Positions 38,323-49,091 of a stretch of DNA of 64,000 bases are shown here, in pieces (the first letter of the stretch is position 1; each line of letters starts with the position of its first letter). The position numbers were made by a program, and so were the translations under genes. Location: contig NZ_MUNM01000031.1 of the NCBI RefSeq assembly GCF_002286815.1, positions 22,628 through 86,627 on the forward strand, read 5' to 3'. The notes beneath the pieces are model-generated. The model made no database searches. It had not been told where the DNA came from and saw only the letters and a program-made list of their open reading frames with translations. The DNA is from Pseudomonas sp. PICF141 (GTDB lineage: Bacteria; Pseudomonadota; Gammaproteobacteria; Pseudomonadales; Pseudomonadaceae).

Positions 38323-40551
38323 TCAACCCTGCGGACGCAAAATCAACACCGCCAACGGCGGCAGGTTCAAATCCAGGGAAAGCGCCTGGCCATGGCTCGG
38401 TTGTTCGTCGGTGGATACCCCGCCGCCGTTACCGTAATTGGACCCGGCATAAGTGTCGGCATCGCTGTTGATCAACTCGACCCAACGCCCGGCGAAGGGC
38501 ACACCGATGCGATAAGACTGTCGCGGCACCGGGGTAAAATTCGCCACCACCAGCACAGGCCGCCCGTCCTTGCTCCAGCGCAGCCAGGCGTAGACGCTGT
38601 TGGTCGCATCGTCGCCGATCAACCACTGGAAGCCTTGCGGGGCGTCATCCTGGTCATGCAGCGCCGGTTCTTCGCGATACAACCGATTGAGGTCACCGAC
38701 CAGTTTGCGCACCCCTTGATGTTCCGGGTATTGCAGCAAATACCAGTCCAGTTGCTGATCGTGATTCCATTCCCGCCACTGGCCGAATTCGCAGCCCATG
38801 AACAACAGTTTCTTGCCCGGATGCGTCCACATGAAACTCAGGTAAGCCCGCAAGTTGGCAAACTTCTGCCAGCGGTCGCCGGGCATCTTGTCGATCAGCG
38901 AATGCTTGCCATGCACCACTTCATCGTGAGAAATCGGCAGGATGAAGCGTTCGGACCAGGCATACATCAGACCGAAACTCAGCTCGTTGTGATGATGGGC
39001 GCGGTACACCGGGTCCTGCTGGATGTAATGCAGCGAATCGTGCATCCAGCCCATGTTCCATTTATAGGCAAAACCCAACCCACCCTGTTGCGTGCTCTGG
39101 CTGACGCCCGGCCACGCCGTGGATTCTTCGGCAATCACCAGCGCGCCCGGTGTTTCCAGAGCCACCACGTCATTGAGATGACGCAGAAAATCAATGGCCT
39201 CCAGATTCTCCCGACCGCCGTGACGGTTGGGCACCCACTCACCGGCCTTGCGCGAGTAATCGCGATACAGCATCGACGCCACCGCATCCACGCGCAGGCC
39301 ATCGACGTGGAAATGCTTGAGCCAGTGCAGCGCCGACGCCAGCATGTAGCCGTGCACCTCGGTGCGGCCCAGGTTGTAGATCAGCGTGTCCCAGTCCTGG
39401 TGAAAACCTTCCTGCGGGTTACCGTACTCATACAACGCCGTGCCGTCGAACTGCGCCAGGCCGTGGGTATCGGTGGGGAAATGCGCCGGCACCCAATCGA
39501 GGATCACACCGATCTCGGCCTGGTGACAGGCATTGACGAACGCGGCGAACTCATCCGGCGTGCCGTAACGGGCGCTTGGGGCGAATTGCGACAGCAATTG
39601 ATAACCCCAGGAGCCACCGAAGGGATGCTCCATGATCGGCATCAGTTCGATGTGAGTGAAACCCAGCTCCTTCACATAAGGAATCAGCCGCTCGGCCAAT
39701 TCGGGCCAGGTGTACTGACGGGCGACTTCGCCCAGGTCATCCAGTTCGCATTGCCAGGAACCGGCGTGCAACTCATAGATCGACAACGGTGCGCTGGTTC
39801 GCTGACGCTCGCCCCGCGACTGCATCCAGTCGTGATCCTTCCAGTCGATTTTCAGCGGCGAGGCGACTTTCGATGCGGTGTCCGGTGGCAGTGCGGTGGC
39901 GAGGGCCATGGGGTCGGCCTTGAGCGGCAGAATGCCGTGGGCACCAAGGATTTCGTATTTGTAGGCTTCCCCTGCTTGCAAGCGCGGAATGAACAACTCC
40001 CAGACCCCGGAAGGATGGCGCAATCGCATCGGATGGCGGCGACCGTCCCAGACGTTGAAATCGCCAACCACCGAAACCCTTCTGGCATTCGGCGCCCACA
40101 CGGCGAAGCGCACACCCTCTACACCATCGACTGTCTTCAGTTGCGCGCCGAGGCAACTGCTCAAGTCCCGGTGATTGCCCTCGGCGAACAGGTACAAATC
40201 CATCTCGCCGAGTAACGGACCAAAGCTGTAAGGGTCCTCGGCAAGTTGCTCGCCACCCGCCCAACGGGTTCGCAACAAATAGGGCCGAGCCCGCTCGAAG
40301 TGCCCGACGAACAGCCCCGGGGTTTGCGTGGCCTCAAGGCTGCCGAGCTCTTCCCCGGATTCCTTGTCCACCACTTGCACACTCAAGGCATCCGGCAGAT
40401 AGGCGCGAATGAATTGCCCGCCAGCGCCATCGCTATGCGGGCCCAGAATTGCAAAGGGGTCTTGGTGCTCGGCGCGTACCAACGCATCGATATCCCGCGC
40501 CCTGGGCAGCGCCTGTTCAACGTGCCCCTGTTCCTTGTTCGAGATACTCAT
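38323..40551 (-). CDS. glgB: 1,4-alpha-glucan branching enzyme GlgB
   Basis: GlgB makes alpha-1,6 branches in the glucan produced by GlgE and GlgA. The 742-residue protein has an N-terminal CBM48-like domain with a duplicate (about 1-230), then a GH13 barrel with the nucleophile in [14 protein letters not shown], the acid in VIAEEST and the third Asp in [10 protein letters not shown]. The length fits long-type GlgB. Its start lies two bases after the stop of treS/maltokinase, so the genes are cotranscribed from glgE on the minus strand. A palindromic repeat lies after its end. Confidence 0.96.
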   Translation of the reverse strand: MSISNKEQGHVEQALPRARDIDALVRAEHQDPFAILGPHSDGAGGQFIRAYLPDALSVQVVDKESGEELGSLEATQTPGLFVGHFERARPYLLRTRWAGGEQLAEDPYSFGPLLGEMDLYLFAEGNHRDLSSCLGAQLKTVDGVEGVRFAVWAPNARRVSVVGDFNVWDGRRHPMRLRHPSGVWELFIPRLQAGEAYKYEILGAHGILPLKADPMALATALPPDTASKVASPLKIDWKDHDWMQSRGERQRTSAPLSIYELHAGSWQCELDDLGEVARQYTWPELAERLIPYVKELGFTHIELMPIMEHPFGGSWGYQLLSQFAPSARYGTPDEFAAFVNACHQAEIGVILDWVPAHFPTDTHGLAQFDGTALYEYGNPQEGFHQDWDTLIYNLGRTEVHGYMLASALHWLKHFHVDGLRVDAVASMLYRDYSRKAGEWVPNRHGGRENLEAIDFLRHLNDVVALETPGALVIAEESTAWPGVSQSTQQGGLGFAYKWNMGWMHDSLHYIQQDPVYRAHHHNELSFGLMYAWSERFILPISHDEVVHGKHSLIDKMPGDRWQKFANLRAYLSFMWTHPGKKLLFMGCEFGQWREWNHDQQLDWYLLQYPEHQGVRKLVGDLNRLYREEPALHDQDDAPQGFQWLIGDDATNSVYAWLRWSKDGRPVLVVANFTPVPRQSYRIGVPFAGRWVELINSDADTYAGSNYGNGGGVSTDEQPSHGQALSLDLNLPPLAVLILRPQG

Positions 40552-40553
40552 GA

Positions 40554-43500
40554 CTACTCTCCACCAAGATCGGAAAAGGGTTTGAGCCCACTCAATAAAC
40601 CGTGTAGACCGTGCAACGGCACGGGCAGCCAGGTGGGTCGATTTTCAGCCTCATAGGCCACTTCATAAGCCGCCTTCTCCAGACCGAACAACGCCAGCGC
40701 GGCGTCCTCGCCTTCAGGATCTTGCCATGCATGAGCAAGACTAGCTGCCGCCAGCCGATAAGCGTCGACAAATGCATGCCGCGCTTCTCTCAGATATCGA
40801 TCGGCGACCCGTTGCCGCGCGGCCTGGGCCTCGGCGGTGTTATCGACGTTATGCACGTTGAGCGTCATCGCCGCCGCGTAATCGAAGGAGCGCAACACGC
40901 CGCTGACATCTTTATAGGGGCTGTGTTTGCCTCGGCGTTCATGCAGGCCCCGTGCCGGTTCACCTTCGAAATCGATCAGGTAGGCATCGCCCTTGATCAC
41001 CAGCACCTGCCCCAGGTGCAAGTCGCCATGGACGCGAATGCGCAGGCCACCAGCCGCTTTTTTGCCCAATTCCTGAACATGGCTGAGGATGGTTTTTTTG
41101 TTGTCCAGCAAACGACTGACCAATGCCTGATCCGCGGAGCTCAGGTCAGTTTGATGCTGCTTGAGCAACTTCAGGGCATGTTCCAGCTGCGCCGCCACAT
41201 CCTTGGCCGAGGCCAGGGCATCTTTCTGGGTGGTGATTTGTGGTGCGAAGTCCGGGTTGGCGCTCGGGGCTGCCAACACCTGATGCATTTCCCCCAGGCG
41301 CTGGCCGAGCATGCCGGCGAAATCCTTCAGCTCGCCGAGGGCGTTGTAATGCTGTTCCTGTTCCGAGACGGCATCGGCGAGCTCGTCGCGAAGCGCCCGT
41401 TCGAGGTTGTTCTGGGTCCACTCCCACGCGTCGCCCTGATTGCTCAAGTAACCTTGGGCGATCATCAGCAGCGTGTCCTCGCCTGCCGCGTTGCGACGGG
41501 TCACCGCGCCCAGCAGCGGCGAAATATTCTGGAAACCGGCATGGGTCAGGTACGCACTCATTTCCAGTTCCGGGTGCACCCCTGGCGCGACCTTGCGGAT
41601 CAGCTTGAGCACCAGGCTGCCGCCGATCACCACTGAACTGTTGGATTGCTCGGCGGACAGATAGCGCACCTCCGACTCGGCGGTCAGGCCAAGCCTGGTC
41701 AGGGCGTCGGTGGGTTCGAAACGGATCTCGCCACCGTCAGATGACAATACCGTGCCGGCCTGCATGCTCTGCAACACCGCATGAACAAAGCTGTCGAGGC
41801 TGAAGGCGTCGGTGATCAAACCGACCTGACGCCCACGCCGGACCCGGGCCAGCGCCAATTGCTGCGGCAACGCCGCGCCGACCTGTTCCTCGGAGATAAA
41901 GCCGAACGGCAGTTGATAGCGGCTTGTCTGCCCACCGCTGGTGACGTCGATTTCCCCCAGCAACACTGGATGCTGCGGGTCGCCGAAACGCACGCCGTAC
42001 GCCAGGTTGACGCTGTCGATGACGCCGTCCTTGCCGGCGAACCAGCGGCGATTCTGCAACCAGCTCGGCAGAATGCTCTGCTCCAGGGTTTGTCGGGACG
42101 GCGCTTCGAGCAGCTCTTCCATGCGTTTCTTCAGCACCAGGGTGGTGAAGTCCGGCAGGCTGTGCGCCGGCTCCACGTGCCAGCTCGGCATCTGGTTTTC
42201 CGCCGCCAGCCCAAACCAATAGAAACCGTAAGGCGCCAGCGTCAGCAGGAAATTCAACTGGCCGATGGGCGGGAACGCATTGCCGCCGAGCATCTCCACC
42301 GGAACCATGCCGACATAGGCCGAAAGGTCCAGCTCCGCCGCTTGCGCGCTTCGGGATACGTTGGCCACGCACAGAATGATCTCGTGCTTGCCATCCGGGC
42401 CGGTGAATTCGCGGGTATACGCCAGGATCCGGCGATTGCTCGGCGAGAGCATTTTCAGCGTCCCGCGCCCGAACGCCTTGGATTGCTTGCGCACCGCGAG
42501 CAGGCGCCGGTTCCAGTTCAACAACGAATGAGGGTCACCGGCCTGGGTTTCGACGTTGACCGACAAGTAGCCGTAGAGCGGGTCCATGATCGGCGGCAAC
42601 ACCAGGCTGGCCGGGTCGGCGCGGGAGAAACCGCCATTACGGTCGATCGACCATTGCATTGGCGTGCGCACACCGTCGCGATCGCCGAGGTAGATGTTGT
42701 CGCCCATGCCGATTTCATCGCCGTAATACAGGGTCGGCGTGCCCGGCATCGACAGCAGCAAACTGTTGAGCAATTCCACGCGGCGACGGTCACGTTCCAT
42801 CAACGGCGCCAGACGCCGACGAATCCCCAGATTGATTCGCGCCCGGCGGTCGGCGGCGTAGTAATTCCACAGGTAATCGCGCTCCCGGTCGGTGACCATT
42901 TCCAGGGTCAGCTCATCGTGGTTGCGCAGGAAAATAGCCCACTGGCAGTTGGCGGGGATTTCCGGGGTCTGGCGCAGAATATCGGTGATCGGGAAACGAT
43001 CTTCCTGGGCCAGCGCCATGTACATGCGCGGCATCAACGGGAAGTGAAAGGCCATGTGGCATTCATCGCCGTTCTGGCCATCGGCAGTGGTGTTGCCAAA
43101 GTACAGTTGAGTGTCTTCCGGCCACTGATTGGCCTCGGCCAGCAGCATGCGATCGGGGTAGTTGGCGTCGATTTCGGCGCGGATCTGCTTGAGAACGTCG
43201 TGGGTCTCGGGCAGGTTTTCGTTGTTGGTGCCGTCGCGCTCGATCAGGTACGGGATCGCGTCCAGCCGCAGACCGTCGATGCCCATGTCGAGCCAGTAGC
43301 GCATCACCGACAGCACCGCTTTCATGACTTGCGGGTTGTCGAAATTCAGGTCCGGCTGGTGAGAATAGAAACGGTGCCAGAAGTACTGACCGGCGACCGG
43401 GTCCCAGGTCCAGTTGGACTTTTCGGTGTCGAGAAAAATGATGCGGGTGCCGTCGTATTTCTGATCGTTATCGGACCAGACATAGAACTCGCGGGCCGCC

Positions 43501-43895
43501 GAACCGGGCTTGGCCTTGCGTGCGCGCTGGAACCAGGCGTGCTGGTCCGAGGTGTGATTGATGACCAGTTCGGTAATCACCCGCAGGCCACGTTTGTGGG
43601 CTTCGGCAATAAAGCGTTTGGCATCGGCCAGGGTGCCGTAGTCCGGGTGTACACCACGGTATTCGGCGATGTCATAACCATCGTCGCGTCGTGGCGAGGG
43701 GTAGAACGGCAACAGCCAAATGGTGTTGACGCCCAGATCGGCAATGTAATCGAGTTTGGCGATAAGGCCGGGAAAGTCGCCGATCCCGTCATTGTTGGAG
43801 TCGAAAAAAGACTTAACATGAACTTGGTAAATCACCGCATCCTTGTACCAGAGCGGGTCCTTGATAAAGGTGGCTGACCTGGGTTTCTTCGCCAT
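40554..43895 (-). CDS. treS: Trehalose synthase fused to maltokinase (TreS-Mak)
   Basis: This 1113-residue fusion turns trehalose into maltose and then maltose-1-phosphate. The first half (about 1-550) is GH13 TreS with the nucleophile in [10 protein letters not shown], the acid in [11 protein letters not shown] and the third Asp in LRNHDELTL. The second half (about 570-1113) is a maltokinase with kinase-like loops HGDLHLGQ and DFEGEP. The fused form is common in pseudomonads, while mycobacteria use separate proteins. ATG at 43895 follows AGGAG. It lies between glgE and glgB; its product is the donor for GlgE. Confidence 0.96.
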   Translation of the reverse strand: MAKKPRSATFIKDPLWYKDAVIYQVHVKSFFDSNNDGIGDFPGLIAKLDYIADLGVNTIWLLPFYPSPRRDDGYDIAEYRGVHPDYGTLADAKRFIAEAHKRGLRVITELVINHTSDQHAWFQRARKAKPGSAAREFYVWSDNDQKYDGTRIIFLDTEKSNWTWDPVAGQYFWHRFYSHQPDLNFDNPQVMKAVLSVMRYWLDMGIDGLRLDAIPYLIERDGTNNENLPETHDVLKQIRAEIDANYPDRMLLAEANQWPEDTQLYFGNTTADGQNGDECHMAFHFPLMPRMYMALAQEDRFPITDILRQTPEIPANCQWAIFLRNHDELTLEMVTDRERDYLWNYYAADRRARINLGIRRRLAPLMERDRRRVELLNSLLLSMPGTPTLYYGDEIGMGDNIYLGDRDGVRTPMQWSIDRNGGFSRADPASLVLPPIMDPLYGYLSVNVETQAGDPHSLLNWNRRLLAVRKQSKAFGRGTLKMLSPSNRRILAYTREFTGPDGKHEIILCVANVSRSAQAAELDLSAYVGMVPVEMLGGNAFPPIGQLNFLLTLAPYGFYWFGLAAENQMPSWHVEPAHSLPDFTTLVLKKRMEELLEAPSRQTLEQSILPSWLQNRRWFAGKDGVIDSVNLAYGVRFGDPQHPVLLGEIDVTSGGQTSRYQLPFGFISEEQVGAALPQQLALARVRRGRQVGLITDAFSLDSFVHAVLQSMQAGTVLSSDGGEIRFEPTDALTRLGLTAESEVRYLSAEQSNSSVVIGGSLVLKLIRKVAPGVHPELEMSAYLTHAGFQNISPLLGAVTRRNAAGEDTLLMIAQGYLSNQGDAWEWTQNNLERALRDELADAVSEQEQHYNALGELKDFAGMLGQRLGEMHQVLAAPSANPDFAPQITTQKDALASAKDVAAQLEHALKLLKQHQTDLSSADQALVSRLLDNKKTILSHVQELGKKAAGGLRIRVHGDLHLGQVLVIKGDAYLIDFEGEPARGLHERRGKHSPYKDVSGVLRSFDYAAAMTLNVHNVDNTAEAQAARQRVADRYLREARHAFVDAYRLAAASLAHAWQDPEGEDAALALFGLEKAAYEVAYEAENRPTWLPVPLHGLHGLLSGLKPFSDLGGE

Positions 43896-43933
43896 TTGTA
43901 ACTCCTGTTGATACTAGAGAACGCCTTGGCCTA

Positions 43934-44040
43934 GATCGTTCCCACGCTCTGCGTGGAAATGCATCCAGTGACGCTCTGCGTCACAGCGGCGGACGCAGAG
44001 CGTCCAGGGCGGCATTCCCACGCAGAGCGTGGGAACGATC
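43934..44040. repeat. 107-bp double palindrome, copy B
   Basis: It starts GATCGTTCCCACGCTCTGCG and ends with the matching CGCAGAGCGTGGGAACGATC. It lies in the short gap between glgE and treS, so inside an operon. It has the same length as copy A (38200-38306). Confidence 0.88.
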
Positions 44041-44047
44041 ATGACGG

Positions 44048-46045
44048 TCAAGAAGTAGTAATCCTCCAGATCCCGAACGGCAGATGCCACGGTTCGAGCC
44101 GCATGAACTGGTACTTGCCGTGCCAGGTCCAGCGGTGGCCGTTCATCAAGTCTTCGCCTTGAGTGACGGCATCATCGGGCAGGCCCATTTCCCACAGCGG
44201 CAATTCGAAGTTCGCCTCTTGGGCGTGGTGCGGATCGAGGTTGACCGCCACCAGAATGAAATTGCTGCCGTCGACGCTGCGTTTACCGAAGTACAGAATG
44301 TTGTCGTTCCAGGCGTTGTAGACCTTCAGGCCCAAGTGCGTGTGCAAGGCCGGGTTCTGTCGGCGGATGCGGTTGAGCTGGGCGATTTCGGCAATGATGT
44401 TGCCCGGCGCGTTGAAGTCTCGGGGGCGGATTTCGTACTTCTCGGAATTGAGGTATTCCTCCCGGCCCGGTACCGGCGCCGCTTCACATAACTCAAAACC
44501 CGAATACATGCCCCACAGGCCGGAGCCCATGGTTGCCAGCGCGGCGCGAATCAGAAAGCCGGCGCGCCCGGACTCATGCAGGAACGTCGGGTTGATGTCC
44601 GGCGTGTTGACGAAGAAATTCGGCCGGTAGCATTCACGCCACGGCGATTCATTGAGTTCGGTGAAATAGGTCGCCAGCTCGTGCTTGGTATTGCGCCAAG
44701 TGAAATAGGTGTAGCTCTGGGAGTAACCGACCTTGCCCAGGCGTGCCATCATCGCTGGCGTCGTAAAGGCTTCGGCCAGGAAAATCACTTCGGGGTACAG
44801 CGCCCGCACATCGGCAATCATCCATTGCCAGAACGGCAACGGCTTGGTGTGAGGGTTGTCGACGCGAAACAGTTTCACGCCCTCCTCGACCCAACCCACC
44901 ACAATGTCGCGCAACTCGATCCACAGGCTGGGGATCGCGTCCACGGCATAGAAATCGACGTTGACGATGTCCTGGTATTTCTTCGGCGGGTTCTCGGCGT
45001 ATTTGATCGTGCCGTCCGGCCGCCAGTTGAACCAGCCCGGGTGCTGTTTGAGCCACGGATGGTCCTGGGAACACTGAATCGCAAAATCGAGAGCGATTTC
45101 CAGCCCATGCCGGGATGCTGCCGCGACGAGCCGGCGGAAATCCTCGCGAGTGCCCAGTTCCGAGTGAATCGCCTCATGCCCGCCCTCTTCACTGCCAATG
45201 GCGTACGGGCTGCCCGGATCGTCCGGGCCGGCGATCAACGAGTTGTTCGGGCCTTTGCGGTAGCTGCGGCCGATCGGGTGGATGGGCGTGAAATACAGCA
45301 CGTCGAAGCCCATGTCCTGGATCATCGGCAGCCGCGAATGCACGTCGTTGAAGGTGCCATGACGGGCCGGGTCATCGGTGATCGAGCGCGGAAACAATTC
45401 ATACCAACTGGCGAACTGCGCCAGCTCTCGCTCCACGTCCACCGGGTATTCCGGGCTCAGGCTCAGGAAGGGACGATGATCGGCCTGGGCCATCAAATCC
45501 GCGCTGCGTTGGTGCAGAAACAAGGCGACCTGCTCGGTTTCGAGCAGACCGCACAATTTATGGTGCAACGTCGTCAATTGTTCGCTGAGATGGCCTTCAG
45601 AGCGTTCGGCGGCCTGTTGGACGTGATTGCGTCCTTCCTGCAGTTCCAGGCTGACCGAAACGCCAGCGTCGTGCTTTTTTTTCAGCTCATAACAGAAGCT
45701 GGCGAACTGATCGATCCAGGCTTCGAGGCAGAACACATAACGTCCCTGCTTCTTGACACGAAACTGGCCCTGCCAGCCGTTATTGCCCAGCTCGGCCATC
45801 ACCTCGCTCTGCCAGGTTTCGTCGCCGTCGGCACGCCAGCGGATGCGCACGGCCAGTTTGTCGTGGCCGTCGGCAAACACTTTGCTGGTCACCACCACGT
45901 CCTGATCAATCACGGCTTTAACGGCGAATTGCCCGCCATCGAGGGTCGGCATGGTGTTTTCGATCACGATCCGCGGTAGCAGCAACGCCTGCGACAGCGG
46001 TATATGCGGGTTGTAGCTAAATTCTGTGGGTTTCTCAGCGGTCAT
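44048..46045 (-). CDS. glgE: Alpha-1,4-glucan:maltose-1-phosphate maltosyltransferase GlgE
   Basis: GlgE adds maltosyl units from maltose-1-phosphate to a growing alpha-glucan. The 665-residue protein has the expected order: an N-terminal beta-sandwich, a GH13_3 barrel and the C-terminal domain. The nucleophile is D396 in KLFRVDNPHTKP and the acid/base E425 in FLAEAF, two residues beyond the D394/E423 of the Streptomyces enzyme. ATG at 46045 is chosen because AAGGAGAG precedes it; a farther start at 46129 would add 28 residues with no site. It heads the operon glgE-treS/maltokinase-glgB. Its role with treS completes the trehalose-to-glucan route. Confidence 0.96.
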   Translation of the reverse strand: MTAEKPTEFSYNPHIPLSQALLLPRIVIENTMPTLDGGQFAVKAVIDQDVVVTSKVFADGHDKLAVRIRWRADGDETWQSEVMAELGNNGWQGQFRVKKQGRYVFCLEAWIDQFASFCYELKKKHDAGVSVSLELQEGRNHVQQAAERSEGHLSEQLTTLHHKLCGLLETEQVALFLHQRSADLMAQADHRPFLSLSPEYPVDVERELAQFASWYELFPRSITDDPARHGTFNDVHSRLPMIQDMGFDVLYFTPIHPIGRSYRKGPNNSLIAGPDDPGSPYAIGSEEGGHEAIHSELGTREDFRRLVAAASRHGLEIALDFAIQCSQDHPWLKQHPGWFNWRPDGTIKYAENPPKKYQDIVNVDFYAVDAIPSLWIELRDIVVGWVEEGVKLFRVDNPHTKPLPFWQWMIADVRALYPEVIFLAEAFTTPAMMARLGKVGYSQSYTYFTWRNTKHELATYFTELNESPWRECYRPNFFVNTPDINPTFLHESGRAGFLIRAALATMGSGLWGMYSGFELCEAAPVPGREEYLNSEKYEIRPRDFNAPGNIIAEIAQLNRIRRQNPALHTHLGLKVYNAWNDNILYFGKRSVDGSNFILVAVNLDPHHAQEANFELPLWEMGLPDDAVTQGEDLMNGHRWTWHGKYQFMRLEPWHLPFGIWRITTS

Positions 46046-46261
46046 CGAGCATCTCTCCTTAACGCCCCAAGGACGCTCTTGTGCCTGGTCGTCGTTCACA
46101 CGAAGCGATCTGCCCCGGCATGAACTCACTTAAGTTCCGAACAGCAGGCGTCGGTAAAAGTTCAGAGGGATTTGCCAAGTTTTTCGGGGAATCAAGTTCC
46201 CTGTTTACGGGTCAATCAACTTAAGCACGACTCACGCCACCTGCCACCGGAGACGGTATCA

Positions 46262-46447
46262 ATGAGCATTCCAACCCCGCCTGAAACACCCGATCCGAAC
46301 CTCGATGAGCCAACGGTACCGCCGTCACAACCCACACCGCCGACCGAGCCCGCCCCCGTCCCTGAACAGGAACCGCCAGGCACCAACCCGCCACCGCGCG
46401 AAGAGCCACCGACTGTGCAGCCACCGGAAATCGTCACCCCGGAATGA
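46262..46447 (+). CDS. Small proline-rich protein, 61 aa
   Basis: The frame encodes 61 residues of which many are Pro, with Glu and Thr (TPPETPDPNLDEPTVPPSQP at the start). There is no signal peptide, helix or cysteine, so it would be an extended acidic chain. ATG at 46262 has a GGAGAC site about nine bases upstream. The stop abuts the stop of the convergent MgtC-like gene with no gap. Composition alone does not prove translation, and I know no function. Confidence 0.5.
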   Translation: MSIPTPPETPDPNLDEPTVPPSQPTPPTEPAPVPEQEPPGTNPPPREEPPTVQPPEIVTPE

Positions 46448-46954
46448 TTATTCGCGTGGGGGGCGTTCTTTTTCCAACTGGCGCACCACGATCGGCATCA
46501 CACCGAGAATCACCAACGCCAACAGCGTACTGAGCACCGCCGTCGCCTCGCGGCCCATTCCCGCCGAAACACCAATGGCTGCGGTCATCCACAAACCGGC
46601 GGCGGTGGTCAGGCCTTTGACATGGCCTTCATCGCCATCGCTGTTTTTCAGGATAGTCCCGGCGCCGAGAAAGCCGATGCCGGCGATCACGCCCTGCACC
46701 ACCCGGCTCATGGCATCGGCCTGGGATCCTGACATCTGCGGCACCAGCACAAACAATGCCGCGCCAAGCGCCACCAGCATGTGGGTGCGAACCCCGGCAG
46801 CCTTGCCCTTTTGCTCACGTTCGAAACCGAGAATGCCGCCCAGCAAGGCGGCCATCAGCAAGCGCACGGTAATGCGCGTCAATTGCGACGCATCGCCAAT
46901 GTCGGTGAACTCCGCTTGCAACGTCTCCCAAACCTCGTGCCACCAAGCGTCCAT
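46448..46954 (-). CDS. MgtC/SapB family membrane protein
   Basis: The 168-residue protein has four to five hydrophobic segments and the MgtC N-terminal motif (RLLMAALLGGILGFEREQKGK, then AAGVRTHMLVALGAA). MgtC proteins are inner-membrane proteins tied to magnesium limitation, acid stress and intracellular survival; short forms like this lack the C-terminal ACT-like domain. The start at 46954 is preferred because the frame to 47023 adds only a hydrophilic 23-residue stretch. It is convergent with the proline-rich gene. Its own function here is unknown. Confidence 0.9.
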   Translation of the reverse strand: MDAWWHEVWETLQAEFTDIGDASQLTRITVRLLMAALLGGILGFEREQKGKAAGVRTHMLVALGAALFVLVPQMSGSQADAMSRVVQGVIAGIGFLGAGTILKNSDGDEGHVKGLTTAAGLWMTAAIGVSAGMGREATAVLSTLLALVILGVMPIVVRQLEKERPPRE

Positions 46955-47084
46955 GGCGCAGCCCTTGTGAAGATTCAATGACTCGATAGAGGATGGACCC
47001 CACCCACCATTAATCGGTTGCACCGAACGATGACCGGCGGATGCGCCCTAACACTTCAGACTCCACCGAAAAAAGGACGCCTCC

Positions 47085-47318
47085 ATGACCGTGCGCATCG
47101 AAAACCAGACCTGCTTCTTCATCACCCCAAACGGCGAAGAAATCCGTCTTTGCCCTGACGTGACAATCATCACCGACGGGGAAAAATCCATGTCGGCGGT
47201 CGATCTCGACGGCCAGCGCATCTACATCACCGAAGCAGAAGCCGATGCATTAACCGTAGCAGGCGCAGTGGATGAACGCCGGCATTTGAAGGCCACGGAC
47301 AGTGATTCGGTGATTTGA
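47085..47318 (+). CDS. DUF3203 family small protein
   Basis: This 77-residue cytosolic protein carries the DUF3203 pattern known from Pseudomonas (RIENQTCFF, then VTIITDGEKSMSAVDLDG and IYITEAEADAL). A AAAAAAGGACG purine stretch lies ahead of ATG at 47085. The function of the family is not known. It stands alone between MgtC and ccoG. Confidence 0.85.
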   Translation: MTVRIENQTCFFITPNGEEIRLCPDVTIITDGEKSMSAVDLDGQRIYITEAEADALTVAGAVDERRHLKATDSDSVI

Positions 47319-47513
47319 CTAACCCGCATCAATACACCCCGCCAACAATGGGCACAGGTGTTGGCGGCCAGCCATTACCGGTGCATCAAGTTGTCGCAGG
47401 CAAGCGCGTACAACCCATCTGATCCGCTTTTTATTGCTTTAGCTGAGTCTGTTATGCAAACAGATCGCTGGTCATAGTGCACAGGCCTGATGGAGGCTGA
47501 TGAGCGAAAGACC

Positions 47514-48944
47514 ATGAGCGATAGAATCCCCGTCCGAACCATAGAACCTGCCGCATTCATAAAAAACAATGAGCCTTTGCCTTCAAAGATAAAGGCCAAA
47601 TCCAGCGACAACCTGATCCACACCCGCAGCTTCAAGGGTGTGTTCCGCACCTTGCGCATCAGTGGCGCGGGTGTTCTGTTTCTGCTGTTCTTCGGTACGG
47701 TGTGGCTGAACTGGGGCGGTCGCCAGGCGGTGCTCTGGGATCTTTCCGAAAGCAAATTCCACATCTTCGGCGCGACCTTCTGGCCACAGGATTTCATCCT
47801 GCTTTCGGCGCTGCTGATCATTGCCGCGTTCGGCCTGTTTGCAATTACCGTATTCGCTGGCCGGGTCTGGTGCGGCTATACCTGCCCGCAGAGTTCCTGG
47901 ACCTGGATCTTCATGTGGTGCGAGAAGCTCACCGAAGGCGAGCGCAACCAGCGGATCAAACTGCAAGCCGCACCCTGGGGCCTGAACAAACTGGTCCGCC
48001 GCTCGGCCAAACACACCTTGTGGCTGGCGATCAGCTTGCTCACCGGCCTGACCTTTGTCGGCTACTTCACGCCGATTCGTCCGCTGGCCGAAGAACTGCT
48101 GACCTTGCAAATCGGCGGTATCAGCCTGTTTTGGGTCCTGTTTTTTACCGGGGCCACTTACATCAATGCCGGGTGGTTGCGCGAAGCAGTGTGCATGCAC
48201 ATGTGCCCGTATGCGCGGTTCCAGAGCGTGATGTTCGACAAGGACACCCTGACCATTTCCTATGACGTGGCCCGCGGCGAAAACCGTGGCCCGCGCAAAC
48301 GTGAGGTAAAACCCGCCGAGGTCGGACTGGGTGATTGCATCGATTGCCAATTGTGCGTGCAGGTCTGCCCGACCGGCATCGACATTCGCGACGGCTTGCA
48401 GATGGAATGCATCGGATGCGCCGCGTGCATCGACGCCTGTGATTCGATCATGGACAAAATGGGCTACGCCCGTGGGCTGATCAGCTACACCTCGGAGCAT
48501 GAACTGCAAGGTGGCAAGACGCACCTGCTACGGCCGCGACTGATCGGCTACAGCGCCGTGCTGCTGGTGATGATCGGCGCCCTCGCCCTGGCGTTGGTGG
48601 AGCGGCCGATGGTGTCGCTGGACGTGAGCAAGGACCGTGGCCTGTTCCGCGAGAACAGTGAAGGCCAGATCGAAAACATCTACAGCTTGAAAGTCATCAA
48701 CAAGACCCAGCAACGTCAGGATTATCAATTGACGCTGGTTGAAGGCGACGGCTTCCAGCTGCATGGCAAGACCGAACTGAGCCTGGCACCGGGCGAGATT
48801 GTGGATGTGCCGGTGTCAGTGGCGATGACCACGGAACGGCCGAGCAGCAGCTCGCAGACCATCAGCTTCAAGATTGTCGACAGTGATGAACCGGCTATCT
48901 ACAGCGTGGCCAAGAGCCGGTTTGTTGCACCGATGAACCGTTGA
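47514..48944 (+). CDS. ccoG: Cytochrome c oxidase accessory protein CcoG (FixG-like)
   Basis: CcoG helps to assemble the copper centre of cbb3-type cytochrome c oxidase. The 476-residue protein has at least five membrane segments (near residues 40-60, 85-105, 160-180, 195-215 and 340-360), two ferredoxin-like cluster motifs (CIDCQLCVQVCP and CIGCAACIDACD) and a C-terminal Ig-like FixG domain. Cys residues in VWCGYTCPQ and MHMCPYARF also match the family. An ATG 24 bases upstream (47490) is equally open; the later start matches the usual MSDRIPV beginning. No cco genes are in the window, so the oxidase operon lies elsewhere. Confidence 0.93.
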   Translation: MSDRIPVRTIEPAAFIKNNEPLPSKIKAKSSDNLIHTRSFKGVFRTLRISGAGVLFLLFFGTVWLNWGGRQAVLWDLSESKFHIFGATFWPQDFILLSALLIIAAFGLFAITVFAGRVWCGYTCPQSSWTWIFMWCEKLTEGERNQRIKLQAAPWGLNKLVRRSAKHTLWLAISLLTGLTFVGYFTPIRPLAEELLTLQIGGISLFWVLFFTGATYINAGWLREAVCMHMCPYARFQSVMFDKDTLTISYDVARGENRGPRKREVKPAEVGLGDCIDCQLCVQVCPTGIDIRDGLQMECIGCAACIDACDSIMDKMGYARGLISYTSEHELQGGKTHLLRPRLIGYSAVLLVMIGALALALVERPMVSLDVSKDRGLFRENSEGQIENIYSLKVINKTQQRQDYQLTLVEGDGFQLHGKTELSLAPGEIVDVPVSVAMTTERPSSSSQTISFKIVDSDEPAIYSVAKSRFVAPMNR

Positions 48945-48964
48945 GCCTTTAAGATGCAAAGCCA

Positions 48965-49037
48965 AAGATCGCAGCCTTCGGCAGCTCCTACAGGTGTACG
49001 CCGATCCATTGTAGGAGCTGCCGAAGGCTGCGATCTT
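48965..49037. repeat. Inverted repeat AAGATCGCAGCC...GGCTGCGATCTT, copy 1
   Basis: Arms of about 28 bases beginning AAGATCGCAGCCTTCGGCAG pair with their complement around a short middle. It sits just after the ccoG stop. A near-identical copy lies at 50503-50585. Confidence 0.85.
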
Positions 49038-49091
49038 GGCGACCTGACTGCCACCCATTTTTTTAATGAATGACACCCATCCAGGCACTCG

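Noticed and set aside
38233..40215. Plus-strand open frame of 660 codons opposite glgB
   Set aside because: Antisense shadow of glgB, no plausible start site or domain, and it begins inside a palindromic repeat.
41781..43877. Long plus-strand open frame of 698 codons opposite treS/maltokinase
   Set aside because: It is an antisense shadow caused by third-position bias in treS. Composition is Arg/Gln/Val-rich without any domain.
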